A stretch of DNA of 64,000 nt from Paenibacillus sp. MAHUQ-63 (GCF_028765165.1 NZ_JARADB010000005.1:62001-126000), one strand, 5' to 3'. Numbered from the stretch's first letter, positions 49,065 to 58,668 are shown. Program-made: numbers and translations. The notes: generated by a model not told the origin, from the letters alone.

Positions 49065-50414
49065 ATGAAGAAATCACTCAAACAATGGATTGGCGTAGGT
49101 ACGACGGCTGTCATGGCCGCAACGTTCGTTGCAGGCTGCGGAAGCACGACGAATACCCCGCAATCATCCGCACAACCAAGCGCAGGCGCGGCGGCAACCG
49201 CTAACGCCAAGCCATACGCAGGCAAAACGATCTCGCTGGTCACAGCCAACCACCCTTGGGCGGAAGCCATCAAGCCTTTGCTGCCAGACTTCGAGAAAGA
49301 AACGGGTATTAAAGTGAATGTGGAGAGCTTCTTCGAGGATCAGCTGACGCAGAAGCTAACGGTTCAATTCACCTCCGGCTCTGCAACACCTGACGTGTTC
49401 ATGTATCGTCCGCTTCAGGAAGGCAAGCTGTTCTACAAGAACGGCTGGGTACAGCCTCTGGACGATTACGCGCAGAAAGCCAAGGACTACGATTTTAATG
49501 ATTTCTCCAAATCGGCGATCGGCTCCACCACGGTAGATTCCAAGCTGGCCGGTATTCCGATCATTACGGAGCAAGAGATTCTGTACTACCGTAAGGATTT
49601 GCTGCAAAAGGCCGGCATCGCCGTACCGAAGACGCTCGATGAGCTGAACGCTGCGGTGAAGAAGCTGCACGATCCGAAGAACGAAATGTACGGCTTCGTT
49701 GCCAGGGGCCAGCGATCCCCGCTCGTCACCCAAGTCTCTTCCTACCTCTACTCGGAAGGCGCTGACTTCACGACAGGCGACAAGGCTAGCATCAATACGC
49801 CGGAAGCGATCAAAGCTTTCACCACGTACGGCACATTACTGAAAGACTACGCACCTCCAGGCGTGCTCAACATGTCCTGGCCGCAAGCCTTCGGTATTTT
49901 CGCACAAGGCAAGGTTGCGTTCTTGACCGACGCGAACTCCTTGTACCAGAACGCGACGGATCCGGCGAAATCCAAAGTAGCCGATCAAGTTGGTTTCGCG
50001 CTGTTCCCTGGGGGCAAAGCAGGCTCCAAGCCATACAGCATCACATCTTGGGGTCTGGCGATGAACGCCAAGTCCGGTAACAAAGATGCGACGTGGGCAT
50101 TCATCCAATGGGCTACAAGCAAAGATGTCGTGTTGAAAACCCAGCAAAAAGGCAACCCGGGCGCCCGCGCATCCGTATGGGATAAACCGGAGGGTACAAC
50201 CGGCTTCCCGGCCGAGCTCGTTCCGATCATCAAGGAAAGCGCCAAAACAGGCGTCGACCACGACCGTCCGACCGTTATCAGCGTAGGCGAAGCTCGCGAT
50301 GCTGTCGGTGAAATCGTGCAAAAGGTTATGTCCGGCGAAACGAACATCCAACCGGTTGCGGACAAAGCGAACCAAGCGCTGCAAACGATCATGGATAAAG
50401 ATAAAACGAGATAA
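49065..50414 (+). CDS. ABC transporter substrate-binding lipoprotein (sugar type)
   Basis: 449 residues. Signal peptide MKKSLKQWIGVGTTAVMAATFVAGC with lipobox VAGC and a Ser/Ala/Thr-rich linker. The family 1 binding-protein fold follows: ISLVTANHPWAEAIKPLLPDFEKETGIKVNVESFFEDQLTQKLTVQFTSGSATPDVFMYR, then AGIPIITEQEILYYRKDLLQKAGI and TWAFIQWATSKD. It would capture an oligosaccharide or acidic sugar outside the cell for the two permeases downstream. It is the first gene of the operon. The ATPase is not in the operon, as is usual where a shared MsmK-type ATPase serves many importers. Confidence 0.9.
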   Translation: MKKSLKQWIGVGTTAVMAATFVAGCGSTTNTPQSSAQPSAGAAATANAKPYAGKTISLVTANHPWAEAIKPLLPDFEKETGIKVNVESFFEDQLTQKLTVQFTSGSATPDVFMYRPLQEGKLFYKNGWVQPLDDYAQKAKDYDFNDFSKSAIGSTTVDSKLAGIPIITEQEILYYRKDLLQKAGIAVPKTLDELNAAVKKLHDPKNEMYGFVARGQRSPLVTQVSSYLYSEGADFTTGDKASINTPEAIKAFTTYGTLLKDYAPPGVLNMSWPQAFGIFAQGKVAFLTDANSLYQNATDPAKSKVADQVGFALFPGGKAGSKPYSITSWGLAMNAKSGNKDATWAFIQWATSKDVVLKTQQKGNPGARASVWDKPEGTTGFPAELVPIIKESAKTGVDHDRPTVISVGEARDAVGEIVQKVMSGETNIQPVADKANQALQTIMDKDKTR

Positions 50415-50430
50415 CGAAAGTTCAGGGGTG

Positions 50431-50458
50431 AAAAGGGTCATCTGATGACCCTTTTTCC
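50431..50458 (+). terminator. attenuating terminator after the binding-protein gene
   Basis: A perfect AAAAGGGTCATC/GATGACCCTTTTT hairpin with a T tract. Incomplete readthrough would give more binding protein than permease. Confidence 0.85.
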
Positions 50459-50468
50459 TTTCATTCTT

Positions 50469-50506
50469 GGTAAAATCCCGTTGGCCAGCAAGGAATGGAT
50501 TTTACC
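50469..50506 (+). other. 10-bp perfect stem-loop before the permease genes
   Basis: GGTAAAATCC (50469-50478) pairs perfectly with GGATTTTACC (50497-50506) over an 18-base loop. It follows a terminator hairpin and has no T run, so it may protect or process the permease mRNA. Confidence 0.55.
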
Positions 50507-50566
50507 CGGGGTGATATTCCTTAGATAAGGGATTCCCCCCATTAACATCAGGAAGGGTGACTGCAG

Positions 50567-51451
50567 ATGCAATACAGCTGGTTTAACCGCAACTTAAAAT
50601 GGATTTATACACTCCCGGCCGTCATCTTCGTCATGCTGATGATGCTGTTTCCGATCATATATACCGTTCGTATCTCCTTCTACGAGTGGAGCATGTCGGC
50701 GACTACGCCTCCCGCGTGGGTCGGTCTCGCCAACTATGCGGCGCTGCTGAAAGACGAGCGCTTCTGGCATGCCGCAGGGTCCACGTTTTATTTCACCATC
50801 GCCGCACTGTCGTTGGAAGTAATTCTCGGCATCGCCATCGCGCTGCTGCTGTCCAGGGAATTTCGCGGCAAAAATCTCGTCAAGACGGTGTTCCTGCTCC
50901 CCATGGTTGCAACCCCGGTAGCGATGGGCCTCGTCTGGATGCTGATTTATGAGCCGACGATCGGCGTCGCCAACATGATGCTCAAATCGCTGGGCTTCGA
51001 GCCGCTGCTGTGGCTCGCTTCCCCGAATCAGGTCATTCCGTCCCTCGTCATCGTAGACGTGTGGGAGTGGACGCCGATGATTGCGCTCATTATTATGGCC
51101 GGCTTGGCTACATTGCCGACGGATCCTTATGAAGCTGCCGACGTAGACGGCGCGAGCACATGGAGGAAGTTCGTTTCCATCACGCTTCCCCTGCTGAGAC
51201 CAACGATTATCGTTGCCGCTATGCTGCGTTTAATCGACGTTTTGAAAACATTTGACATCATCTATGCCACGACACAGGGCGGACCGAACTTCGCTTCGGA
51301 GACGCTGAACCTGTACGGCTATGTACTTGGCTTCCAATACTTCAAGCTCGGCATGGCCTCGTCGCTGCTGGTTATTTTCTTCGCGCTGGTCATGGGTCTT
51401 ACCTTATTCATGATTTGGATGCGTAAACGAATGGAGGGTGCGGCATCATGA
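50567..51451 (+). CDS. sugar ABC transporter permease (UgpA/MalF type)
   Basis: 294 residues with six membrane segments. The N-terminus (KWIYTLPAVIFVMLMMLFPIIYTVRISFYEWSM) and the EAA loop EAADVDGASTWRKFVSITLPLLRPTIIVA are typical of the first permease of CUT1 importers. It forms the membrane channel with the next gene product and takes substrate from the binding protein upstream. The stop overlaps the next start (ATGA). Confidence 0.93.
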   Translation: MQYSWFNRNLKWIYTLPAVIFVMLMMLFPIIYTVRISFYEWSMSATTPPAWVGLANYAALLKDERFWHAAGSTFYFTIAALSLEVILGIAIALLLSREFRGKNLVKTVFLLPMVATPVAMGLVWMLIYEPTIGVANMMLKSLGFEPLLWLASPNQVIPSLVIVDVWEWTPMIALIIMAGLATLPTDPYEAADVDGASTWRKFVSITLPLLRPTIIVAAMLRLIDVLKTFDIIYATTQGGPNFASETLNLYGYVLGFQYFKLGMASSLLVIFFALVMGLTLFMIWMRKRMEGAAS

Positions 51452-52266
51452 AGAAGCAAAAAAGGTTCCCCCGCATTATGCAAACGCTGCTCACCTTCGT
51501 TGTGCTGATCGTCTTTGCATTCCCGTTCGTCTGGATGCTGCTTGCCTCCTTCAAGACGCAATCGCAAATTTTATCGACAGGCGATTTGTTTATTTTCAAG
51601 CCGACATTTCATAACTATGTCTCCGTGTTTCAGGAGTACGATTTCCTGAAATTCGTCTGGAACAGCTTCGTCGTTGCCTTCGGCTCCACCCTGTTGTCCT
51701 TGATTCTAGGACTCCCTGCGGCTTATGCGATTGCCAGGCACCATCTGCAGAAGCTTGGCCTGCTCATTCTCGTCGCCCGGATTATACCGGGGATTACGTT
51801 CCTGATTCCGTGGTTTATTCTGTTCTCCAAAATTCATCTGGTAGACACGTATACCGCACTTATTCTAAGCCATATGCTCGTCGGTCTGCCTTTCATCATC
51901 TGGATCATGATCTCCTTCTTCGAAGCGCTGCCGACAGAAATCGAAGAATCGGGCCTGATTGACGGCTGTACGCACCATCAGGTTTTCCTGCGGATCATTC
52001 TGCCGATCTCCGGTCCCGGTGTCATTACGGCTTCGCTGCTTTCTTTCATCTTCTCGTGGAACAACTTCATGTTCTCGGTCATTCTGGCCGGAGACAAGAC
52101 GAAAACACTGCCGATCGCCGTCTTTAACTTTATGTCTTACTCCGAAATCAACTGGGGCGCCTTGATGGCCGCCGCCTGCATCATCACCTTGCCGGTCCTT
52201 GTGATCGCGCTAGTGTCCCAACGCTATGTCGTCAGCGGACTTTCCGCAGGCGCCGTCAAAGGCTGA
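51448..52266 (+). CDS. sugar ABC transporter permease (UgpE/MalG type)
   Basis: 272 residues, six membrane segments. The EAA loop (EIEESGLIDGCTHHQVFLRIILPISGPGVITA) and the C-terminal YVVSGLSAGAVKG are those of the second CUT1 permease. It overlaps the first permease by four bases. A long palindrome and the promoter of the two-component genes lie just after it. Confidence 0.93.
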   Translation: MKKQKRFPRIMQTLLTFVVLIVFAFPFVWMLLASFKTQSQILSTGDLFIFKPTFHNYVSVFQEYDFLKFVWNSFVVAFGSTLLSLILGLPAAYAIARHHLQKLGLLILVARIIPGITFLIPWFILFSKIHLVDTYTALILSHMLVGLPFIIWIMISFFEALPTEIEESGLIDGCTHHQVFLRIILPISGPGVITASLLSFIFSWNNFMFSVILAGDKTKTLPIAVFNFMSYSEINWGALMAAACIITLPVLVIALVSQRYVVSGLSAGAVKG

Positions 52267-52288
52267 TGCTTGCCGAAGGATGCAACTG

Positions 52289-52338
52289 CGAGAGAGGTTG
52301 TCCATGTATTTGGATGACTTCTCTCGTAGGCGTATACT
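52289..52338 (+). promoter_or_regulatory. palindrome and promoter of the yesM-yesN-like genes
   Basis: CGAGAGAGGTTGTCCA (52289-52304) and its partner at 52311-52326 can pair over all 16 positions if G-U pairs are allowed. A TTGGAT (52310-52315), 17 bp, TATACT (52333-52338) promoter starts inside the right arm. The hairpin may end the permease transcript while the same DNA carries the kinase promoter. Confidence 0.55.
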
Positions 52339-52380
52339 CTAAGTACTAACGCTTAGCGGATATTCGGAAGGTGAGTCAGC

Positions 52381-54141
52381 ATGCCCTATAAACTAAACAT
52401 TTTCAGCAAAATATTGATTCTGCTCGTCCTGCTCCTTATTCCGATCGTGCTGCTGTACAGCTATACGAACCGGATTACGAACCATGTGGTACAGGATCAA
52501 ATCCAGTCATCGAACTTGAACCAGCTTTCCTTCTTCATGCATCAGCTGGATGCGGATGTGGAGCGTCTGTCCATGTCCCCCGTCATTCTCGGCAGCGATC
52601 CTTATATGAGAGAGTATATCAACCTCAGCGATTCGCCGGATTATGACGTGCTGAAGGAGCAATCCCGATTAATTCAGAAGCTCAGTCTCCAAAGCGTATC
52701 CAGCGGCTGGGTCAATGAGCTTACGGTCGCCATCCCGAAGGGGAAGCAGGTGCTGTCGTCCAGCATTTTCGTCAATGGTACCGATGTATGGCCCTGGCAG
52801 CAGGAAATCCGCCGCACCTGGACATATGAAGTCCGAGAAAGCGATAAAGGCGTCGGATCGTTCATCCGGGAGATCAGCGAGCCGATTCGCGCCCAGACGG
52901 TGGATCAAGCTAACGTGCTGTATCAGGTCAGATTCAGCGTGCAGAACATGATGCATCTCATGGATGTGTACAAGCAGGATAAGCGCAGCGATCCTTTCCT
53001 GGTGAACGGCCGAACGGGCCTCATCTTGAACAGCTCCTCCAACCGGGAGATTGCCGGCGAGATCCAAGCGCAGTTGGCCGCGAAAGCGGACCTGCCCGCC
53101 TCCGGTCAAGTGCAATTCGAAATCGACCGCCAGCAATATTTGATTTCCTATGTGAAATCCGCACAGCTAGGCTGGTACTTAGTCGATTACGTGCCTGTGG
53201 AGAAAATACTGTCGCCTATTACGATGACGCGCAACCTATTTTACATCACCATCGGGTTGCTGCTCATCATGAGTGTGTTGGCTTCCTTCCTGCTGTACCG
53301 GAACGTCCAGATCCCTCTAGGGAAAATGATTCAAAGCGTGCAAAAAGTAAAACGCGGCGATCTGTCCGCCCGGATCGAATATACAGCCAAGAATGAATTC
53401 GACTTCCTTATTCAGCGCTTCAATGAAATGGCGGAGCGCATTCAGGTGCTGGTCGAGGACGTCTTTGCGGAGAAAATACGCTCCCGGGAAGCTACCTTGA
53501 AGCAGCTGCAATCGCAGATTCATCCGCATTTCCTGTATAACTCCTTGTTCTTCATCATTAACTCGGCCGAGATGGAGGATAAGGAATCCGTCGTGGCGAT
53601 GGCGCAAAATTTGGCCGAATTTTACCGGTATACGACACGGGTGGAGAAGCAGGCCGTCAGGCTCCGGGATGAGCTCGACCTCGTCGGCCACTACCTGAAC
53701 ATTCAGCATCTTCGCATTCACCGGCTGAAATATGATATTACCGTCCCTGAGGCGATGCTGGACGAGCCCGTACCCCGGCTCATTCTCCAACCGCTGGTCG
53801 AGAACGCCATTCTTCATGGCATCGAGCGCAGCGTGGAGGGCGACCGCATCGCCATCACGGGCGAGCAGGATGAGAACTGGAACCGCATCATAGTCGAAGA
53901 TAACGGCACAGGGCTCGACGAGGCGGGACTGGCCGCCCTTCACGCCCAGCTGCAATCGCCGATGTCCGACGATATCGGCTGCGGCACGTGGAACGTGCAC
54001 CACCGCTTGTTTTATCAATTCGGGGAAGGATCGGGACTGACGTTCCAACCCGGTAACCAAGGAGGCTTGAAGGCTGTGTTAACCTGGAAACGCGAAGCGC
54101 ACAAGTCCCTTCCGGCTGCCGACGGGGGGATCCGGCTATGA
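52381..54141 (+). CDS. sensor histidine kinase, YesM type
   Basis: 586 residues. Two membrane segments (about 10-28 and 283-305) enclose a 255-residue extracellular sensor. A HAMP domain follows, then the His_kinase signature LQSQIHPHFLYNSLFFIINSAE (phospho-acceptor His) and the HATPase boxes (PRLILQPLVENAILHGIE and VEDNGTGL). YesM kinases sense carbohydrate outside the cell, often through the neighbouring binding protein, and signal to a YesN regulator. It overlaps the next gene by four bases (ATGA). Confidence 0.92.
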   Translation: MPYKLNIFSKILILLVLLLIPIVLLYSYTNRITNHVVQDQIQSSNLNQLSFFMHQLDADVERLSMSPVILGSDPYMREYINLSDSPDYDVLKEQSRLIQKLSLQSVSSGWVNELTVAIPKGKQVLSSSIFVNGTDVWPWQQEIRRTWTYEVRESDKGVGSFIREISEPIRAQTVDQANVLYQVRFSVQNMMHLMDVYKQDKRSDPFLVNGRTGLILNSSSNREIAGEIQAQLAAKADLPASGQVQFEIDRQQYLISYVKSAQLGWYLVDYVPVEKILSPITMTRNLFYITIGLLLIMSVLASFLLYRNVQIPLGKMIQSVQKVKRGDLSARIEYTAKNEFDFLIQRFNEMAERIQVLVEDVFAEKIRSREATLKQLQSQIHPHFLYNSLFFIINSAEMEDKESVVAMAQNLAEFYRYTTRVEKQAVRLRDELDLVGHYLNIQHLRIHRLKYDITVPEAMLDEPVPRLILQPLVENAILHGIERSVEGDRIAITGEQDENWNRIIVEDNGTGLDEAGLAALHAQLQSPMSDDIGCGTWNVHHRLFYQFGEGSGLTFQPGNQGGLKAVLTWKREAHKSLPAADGGIRL

Positions 54142-55754
54142 TCCAACTACTCATTGTCGATGACGAAGCGCATGTGGTCGACCGTCTTCATACGACTATC
54201 GATTGGGCATCCATAGGAATCGAGCAGGTGTTCAAAGCGTATTCCGGCCAGGAAGCGCTGGAGCTGCTGGAACAGTTCTCCATTGATATCGTCCTTACCG
54301 ACATCCAGATGCCGGGCATCTCCGGCTTGCAGCTTATTGCCGAAATTAACCGCAGATGGACGAAAACCAAATGCATTCTATTGTCGGGTTACTCCGACTT
54401 CAATTACGCCAAAGAAGCGATCCTGCAAGGCACCGAGGATTATTTGCTGAAGCCCGTCACCGAGCAGGACCTATTGGCTGCTGTCGGCAGGGTCAAGGGC
54501 AAGCTCGAGCAAGAGTGGCAGGAGGTCATCTCCAAGCAGCGTCTTGCTTACACCGTCAAGGAGAACCTGCCTCTGCTCCGCGGTAACCTGCTGAACGATC
54601 TCCTGCAAGGGCGCAAACTGAGCGAACAGTCGCTGCGGGATAAAATGCAAATGCTGGAGCTTCCCGACTTCCATGAGCAGACCTGCGTGCTGATGATGAT
54701 CCGGCTGGAATCGGATTTCCTTGAGTACGACATGAGCAGGCTGTCCTTGATGGAATATGCCATCAGCAATATGGTCGAGGAATTGTTCGCGGAGAAATTC
54801 GATAGCTGGCATACGAAGGATGCGCATGATTATTTGATTTTTGTGATGAAAAAGAAGCCGTTGGACGCGGATCAAGAAGATCCGGCTTGGCTCGAGCGAA
54901 CCGCCTCCGGACTGCAATCGGCCGTGAATAACTACCTGAAAGGCAAAATCTCCATATTGCTCAGCCGTTGGGGGGCCTTCCCGGTGGATGTTACGGCGCT
55001 GTATAACGCTTCATTGAACGCGTTCCGCAAACAGATCGGCAGCGAGCATGAGCTGTTGATCCGGCTTGGCGACGAGGCTGTCCAACCTGCGTTGTCCGCC
55101 TTGCAGCGACTGTATGAGCCGCCTACGCTCAATCATCTGCTGGAGGCCGCGCGTTGGGAGGACACGGAGGAGAAGCTGAGCCTGATTTTCGATGAAATGG
55201 AAGCGCGGTTCTCCGAGTCACAGGAGCATTTGCTCGAGGTTTACTTCTCGGTGGCGTCGGCTTTCGCCTACATTGCCCATAAGAACGGCAGACCTCTCCA
55301 CCAGTTGATCGGCGGCGAGTATAACCGGATGACGGAGGGGATCCCCTTTCGTACCGTGAATCAATTGAGGGACTGGTCCATTCGTTCCCTGCACCTTATG
55401 AGAGAAGATATGGACCAGGAGCGCAAAGACAGCCGCGTCACGCTGATTAAGGATATTCGCACCTTTATCGACCAGAACTTGGCCAGCGATGTCTCGCTCC
55501 AGTCGATTGCAGATCACGTCTTCCTGCATCCGGTCTACGTCTCCAAAATTTATAAGCTCGAAACAGGCGATAACCTGAGCGATTATGTGAACCGGGTGCG
55601 TATGGATAAAGCGGCTTACTTGCTGAAGAACGGCCAAGACAAAATATATGAAATTGCCACCCAACTGGGCTATCAACGGCCGCATTCGTTCAACCACGCA
55701 TTCAAGAAGCACTACGGCATGACGCCGCAGGAATATCGCGATCAATATTCGTAG
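54138..55754 (+). CDS. response regulator with AraC-type output, YesN type
   Basis: 538 residues. A receiver domain (LLIVDDEAHVVDRL; Asp in DIVLTDIQMPG; Lys in YLLKPV), a long linker of about 270 residues, and a C-terminal AraC helix-turn-helix pair (IADHVFLHPVYVSKIYKLETGDNLSDYVNRVRMDKAAYLL and ATQLGYQRPHSFNHAFKKHYGMTPQEYR). Phosphorylated by the YesM-type kinase, it would turn on the transporter and the galactonate enzymes around it. Confidence 0.93.
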   Translation: MIQLLIVDDEAHVVDRLHTTIDWASIGIEQVFKAYSGQEALELLEQFSIDIVLTDIQMPGISGLQLIAEINRRWTKTKCILLSGYSDFNYAKEAILQGTEDYLLKPVTEQDLLAAVGRVKGKLEQEWQEVISKQRLAYTVKENLPLLRGNLLNDLLQGRKLSEQSLRDKMQMLELPDFHEQTCVLMMIRLESDFLEYDMSRLSLMEYAISNMVEELFAEKFDSWHTKDAHDYLIFVMKKKPLDADQEDPAWLERTASGLQSAVNNYLKGKISILLSRWGAFPVDVTALYNASLNAFRKQIGSEHELLIRLGDEAVQPALSALQRLYEPPTLNHLLEAARWEDTEEKLSLIFDEMEARFSESQEHLLEVYFSVASAFAYIAHKNGRPLHQLIGGEYNRMTEGIPFRTVNQLRDWSIRSLHLMREDMDQERKDSRVTLIKDIRTFIDQNLASDVSLQSIADHVFLHPVYVSKIYKLETGDNLSDYVNRVRMDKAAYLLKNGQDKIYEIATQLGYQRPHSFNHAFKKHYGMTPQEYRDQYS

Positions 55755-55770
55755 AAAGGAGGATGACCCT

Positions 55771-56415
55771 ATGAGCAGCGATGAAGCCGTTGTAGTTGCG
55801 GCCAAGCTGAAGTCCGCCAAAGTCATTGCCATCATCCGGGGGATCTCGCCCGCTCAGGCTCAGCCTCTGTTCGAGGCGCTGGCCGCAGGCGGGATCGAGC
55901 TGGCCGAGGTAACGCTCAATACGCCGAGCGCACTGCCAATCATCCAGATGATGCGCAAGCAATACGAAGGCCGCATGATGATCGGCGCCGGTACGGTGCT
56001 GAATGCCAAGTTAGCCGGGGAAGCCATACAGGCCGGCGCACAGTTCCTGATCTCCCCCAATGTCGATGGCGGCATGATCGAACAGGCTTTGGCGAGCGGG
56101 GTGCTCCCGATTCCCGGTGCGCTTACGCCTACCGAAATCGTGCAGGCGATGAATTACGGCGCATCCGTCGTGAAGCTTTTCCCCTGCTCCAGCCTGGGGC
56201 CGTCTTATGTGCGAGAAGTGCGGGCACCGCTGAGCGATGTCAATCTTCTTGCTGTCGGCGGAATCACGAAGGATAATGCAGCGGATTATTTGGCTGCGGG
56301 CGCTTTTTCCGTAGGGGTGGGAGGAAGTCTGGTTTCGCTTAGCGAAATTGAAAAAGGGAATTATAAAGCGATTACAACTTACGCCGAGCAGCTGATGGCG
56401 GCCGTGAACCAGTAA
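55771..56415 (+). CDS. KDPG/KDPGal aldolase (Eda/DgoA family)
   Basis: 214 residues, class I aldolase barrel. The phosphate/substrate loops (IIRGISPAQAQPLFEAL, AEVTLNTPSA, GAGTVLNAKLAGEAIQAGAQFLISP) and the Schiff-base Lys in SVVKLFPCSSLGPSYVREVRAPL are present. It splits 2-keto-3-deoxy-6-phospho sugar acids to pyruvate and glyceraldehyde 3-phosphate. Next to galactonate dehydratase it probably acts as KDPGal aldolase. The KDGal kinase needed between the two steps is not in the window. AGAAAGGAGG precedes the ATG. Confidence 0.9.
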   Translation: MSSDEAVVVAAKLKSAKVIAIIRGISPAQAQPLFEALAAGGIELAEVTLNTPSALPIIQMMRKQYEGRMMIGAGTVLNAKLAGEAIQAGAQFLISPNVDGGMIEQALASGVLPIPGALTPTEIVQAMNYGASVVKLFPCSSLGPSYVREVRAPLSDVNLLAVGGITKDNAADYLAAGAFSVGVGGSLVSLSEIEKGNYKAITTYAEQLMAAVNQ

Positions 56416-56447
56416 GACATTCTAAGTTATGGGAGAGGACGTTAACC

Positions 56448-57596
56448 ATGAAAATTACGAAGTTAGAGCTGTTTAAAGTGCCGCCAAGATGGCTGTTTCT
56501 AAAGGTGGAGACCGATGAAGGCATTACCGGCTGGGGAGAGCCGATCGTGGAAGGGAAAGCGGATACCGTCGCCGCTGCCGTGATGGAGATGAGCGAGCAT
56601 ATTATCGGCACCGATCCGATGCGCATCGAGGATCTGTTCCAGGTGCTGTACCGCGGCGGGTTCTATCGCGGAGGACCGGTGTTGACGAGCGCAATCTCCG
56701 GTATCGAGCAAGCGCTGTGGGACATTAAGGGCAAGTTCTACAACGCCCCGATCTATGACCTGCTAGGCGGCGCCTGCCGTGACCGCACACGTGTGTACTG
56801 CTGGATCGGCGGGGACCGTCCGAGCGATGTCGGACAGGCCGCCAAGCAGCAGGTCGCTGCGGGCTTCACGGCGGTGAAGATGAACGCTACCGAGGAGATG
56901 CACTATATCGACTCGCTCAGCAAGGTCGACGCGGCCATCGCCCGGATCGCAGCCGTTCGCGAAGCCGTCGGCAAAGACATCGGCATCGGCATCGATTTCC
57001 ACGGACGCATCCACAAATCGATGGCCAAGATTTTGGTGAAAGAGCTGGAGCCGTACCGGCCGATGTTCATCGAGGAGCCCGTGCTGCCGGAGAACAATGA
57101 GGCGCTTCGCGAGATCGCCCGGTATACCTCCTGCCCGATCGCTACCGGCGAGCGCATGTATACGCGCTGGGGCTTCAAAGATCTGCTGGCCCAAGGCTAT
57201 GTGGACATTATCCAGCCGGATCTGTCCCACGCCGGCGGCATCCTGGAAACTCGCAAAATTGCCGCTATGGCCGAAGCGTACGACGTTGCCGTGGCCCCGC
57301 ACTGTCCGTTAGGACCGATCGCTTTGGCCGCGTGCCTGCAGCTCGACACTTGCTCCCCGAATGCGTTCATTCAGGAGCAAAGCCTCGGCATCCACTACAA
57401 TCAAGGCAGCGACCTGCTTGATTATTTGAAAGACCCGACCGTGTTCCAATACGAAGCAGGCTTCGTCAGGAACCTCACGGCGCCGGGCCTCGGCATCGAA
57501 ATCAACGAGGACAAAGTCCGTGAAATGGCGGCTATCGGGCATAACTGGAAGAACCCGGTATGGCGCCAAGAGGACGGTACTGTAGCGGAGTGGTAA
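56448..57596 (+). CDS. dgoD: D-galactonate dehydratase (enolase superfamily)
   Basis: 382 residues. MKITKLELFKVPPRWLFLKVETDEGITGWGEPIVEGKADTV is very close to E. coli DgoD. The metal ligands sit in IGIDFHGR, MFIEEPVLPEN and IATGERMYTRWGF, with the catalytic His in APHCPLGPIALAACLQLD. It dehydrates D-galactonate to 2-keto-3-deoxygalactonate. It is last in the operon and ends at a strong terminator. Confidence 0.94.
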   Translation: MKITKLELFKVPPRWLFLKVETDEGITGWGEPIVEGKADTVAAAVMEMSEHIIGTDPMRIEDLFQVLYRGGFYRGGPVLTSAISGIEQALWDIKGKFYNAPIYDLLGGACRDRTRVYCWIGGDRPSDVGQAAKQQVAAGFTAVKMNATEEMHYIDSLSKVDAAIARIAAVREAVGKDIGIGIDFHGRIHKSMAKILVKELEPYRPMFIEEPVLPENNEALREIARYTSCPIATGERMYTRWGFKDLLAQGYVDIIQPDLSHAGGILETRKIAAMAEAYDVAVAPHCPLGPIALAACLQLDTCSPNAFIQEQSLGIHYNQGSDLLDYLKDPTVFQYEAGFVRNLTAPGLGIEINEDKVREMAAIGHNWKNPVWRQEDGTVAEW

Positions 57597-57608
57597 GTTG
57601 ATTCTAGG

Positions 57609-57647
57609 GACTGTCTTAAGGTCTAGTGACCTTGGGGCAGTCTTTTT
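57609..57647 (+). terminator. terminator of the galactonate operon
   Basis: GACTGTCTTAAGGTC pairs with GACCTTGGGGCAGTC (G-U pairs included) over TAGT, then TTTTTG. Confidence 0.88.
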
Positions 57648-57779
57648 GTTCGTTTTGATGCGGATGCGGACAGAAATTAATAGGTATAAATAAAAATGAA
57701 AATACATAAAGAAGATGAAGTTGGCAAAATCGTTAAAAGCAAACGAATTCGACTCTTCATCTTCTTCTCTTTTTCCAAT

Positions 57780-58628
57780 TCATTCAAACATATCCAGTTG
57801 CTCCGGAGGTAGGTGCTTCTGTTCAAATCCCAGGAGATCGGAAAGCCTCATAGCATTAGAAGCAGCATCCCCTCCCGAGTTATTATTAAAGATCACACAA
57901 ACCTCATCGGTTTCCTCTTCAAGCTTCAACAACTGTTTCTTCCACTCAAGCAGCTCTTCATCATTGTAACGGTAAAGATAGCGCACCTCCCGCCAGTTTG
58001 CGTTGCTGCTCGAAGTCCAGCCTGATACATTCCTCCCATGAAAACGAACAACGGTTAGGGTCTTGTTAGTCGGGGTTAAGACCGTCGGAACTGATCCCGG
58101 AAACACCTGAGGTTCATCACATATACTGTGGATCCAGCCTTCCTTCATCATGAAAGATAATGTCTTTTCTTTCATTTCCGAACTAAACCAGCTCTGGTGG
58201 CGGAATTCCAGGGCTACAGGGATATCGCCCATTCTTTCTTTTGTTAACCGTAATAAATGTACATTGTCCCTGTTACAATCGAACCAAGGCGGGTATTGAA
58301 AGAGAACCGCTTTTAGCTTGCCTGCACGAATGACAGGCTCAATTGACTCGATAAAACTATGAAACATTGCATCTGTCTCTTCAGCTGTATAAGGCTGCCG
58401 CGTATGTCCTGTTAAGCCTTGATAGGCCTTTATTAAAAACGTAAATTCATTGGATGTGTCCATCGCCCATTTGGAAAACAAACTTTCCTTGTGAATGGCG
58501 TAGTAGGAACTGTCTACTTCAACAACGGAAAAGTATTTGTTATATACTTTCAATTTATCTTGAGGCTTGGTTCCAATCTCATATAAGTCATCGTGATCTC
58601 CCCATCCAGCAAGTCCAATTGTTATCAT
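57780..58628 (-). CDS. DUF72 family protein (YunF-like)
   Basis: 282 residues. MITIGLAGWGDHDDLY, YFSVVEVDSSYYAI, FLIKAYQGLTGH, AVLFQYPPWFDCNRDN, ALEFRHQSWFS and CVIFNNNSGGDAASNA are the run of DUF72 motifs (TIM-barrel-like). The function of the family is unknown. Codon use is AT-richer than in the neighbouring sugar operon, as in the ars genes that follow. It reads leftwards and ends just past the galactonate operon terminator. Confidence 0.88.
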   Translation of the reverse strand: MITIGLAGWGDHDDLYEIGTKPQDKLKVYNKYFSVVEVDSSYYAIHKESLFSKWAMDTSNEFTFLIKAYQGLTGHTRQPYTAEETDAMFHSFIESIEPVIRAGKLKAVLFQYPPWFDCNRDNVHLLRLTKERMGDIPVALEFRHQSWFSSEMKEKTLSFMMKEGWIHSICDEPQVFPGSVPTVLTPTNKTLTVVRFHGRNVSGWTSSSNANWREVRYLYRYNDEELLEWKKQLLKLEEETDEVCVIFNNNSGGDAASNAMRLSDLLGFEQKHLPPEQLDMFE

Positions 58629-58668
58629 GTTCCCACCACTTTATAAGAAGATAGCTACTCCGGTCATC

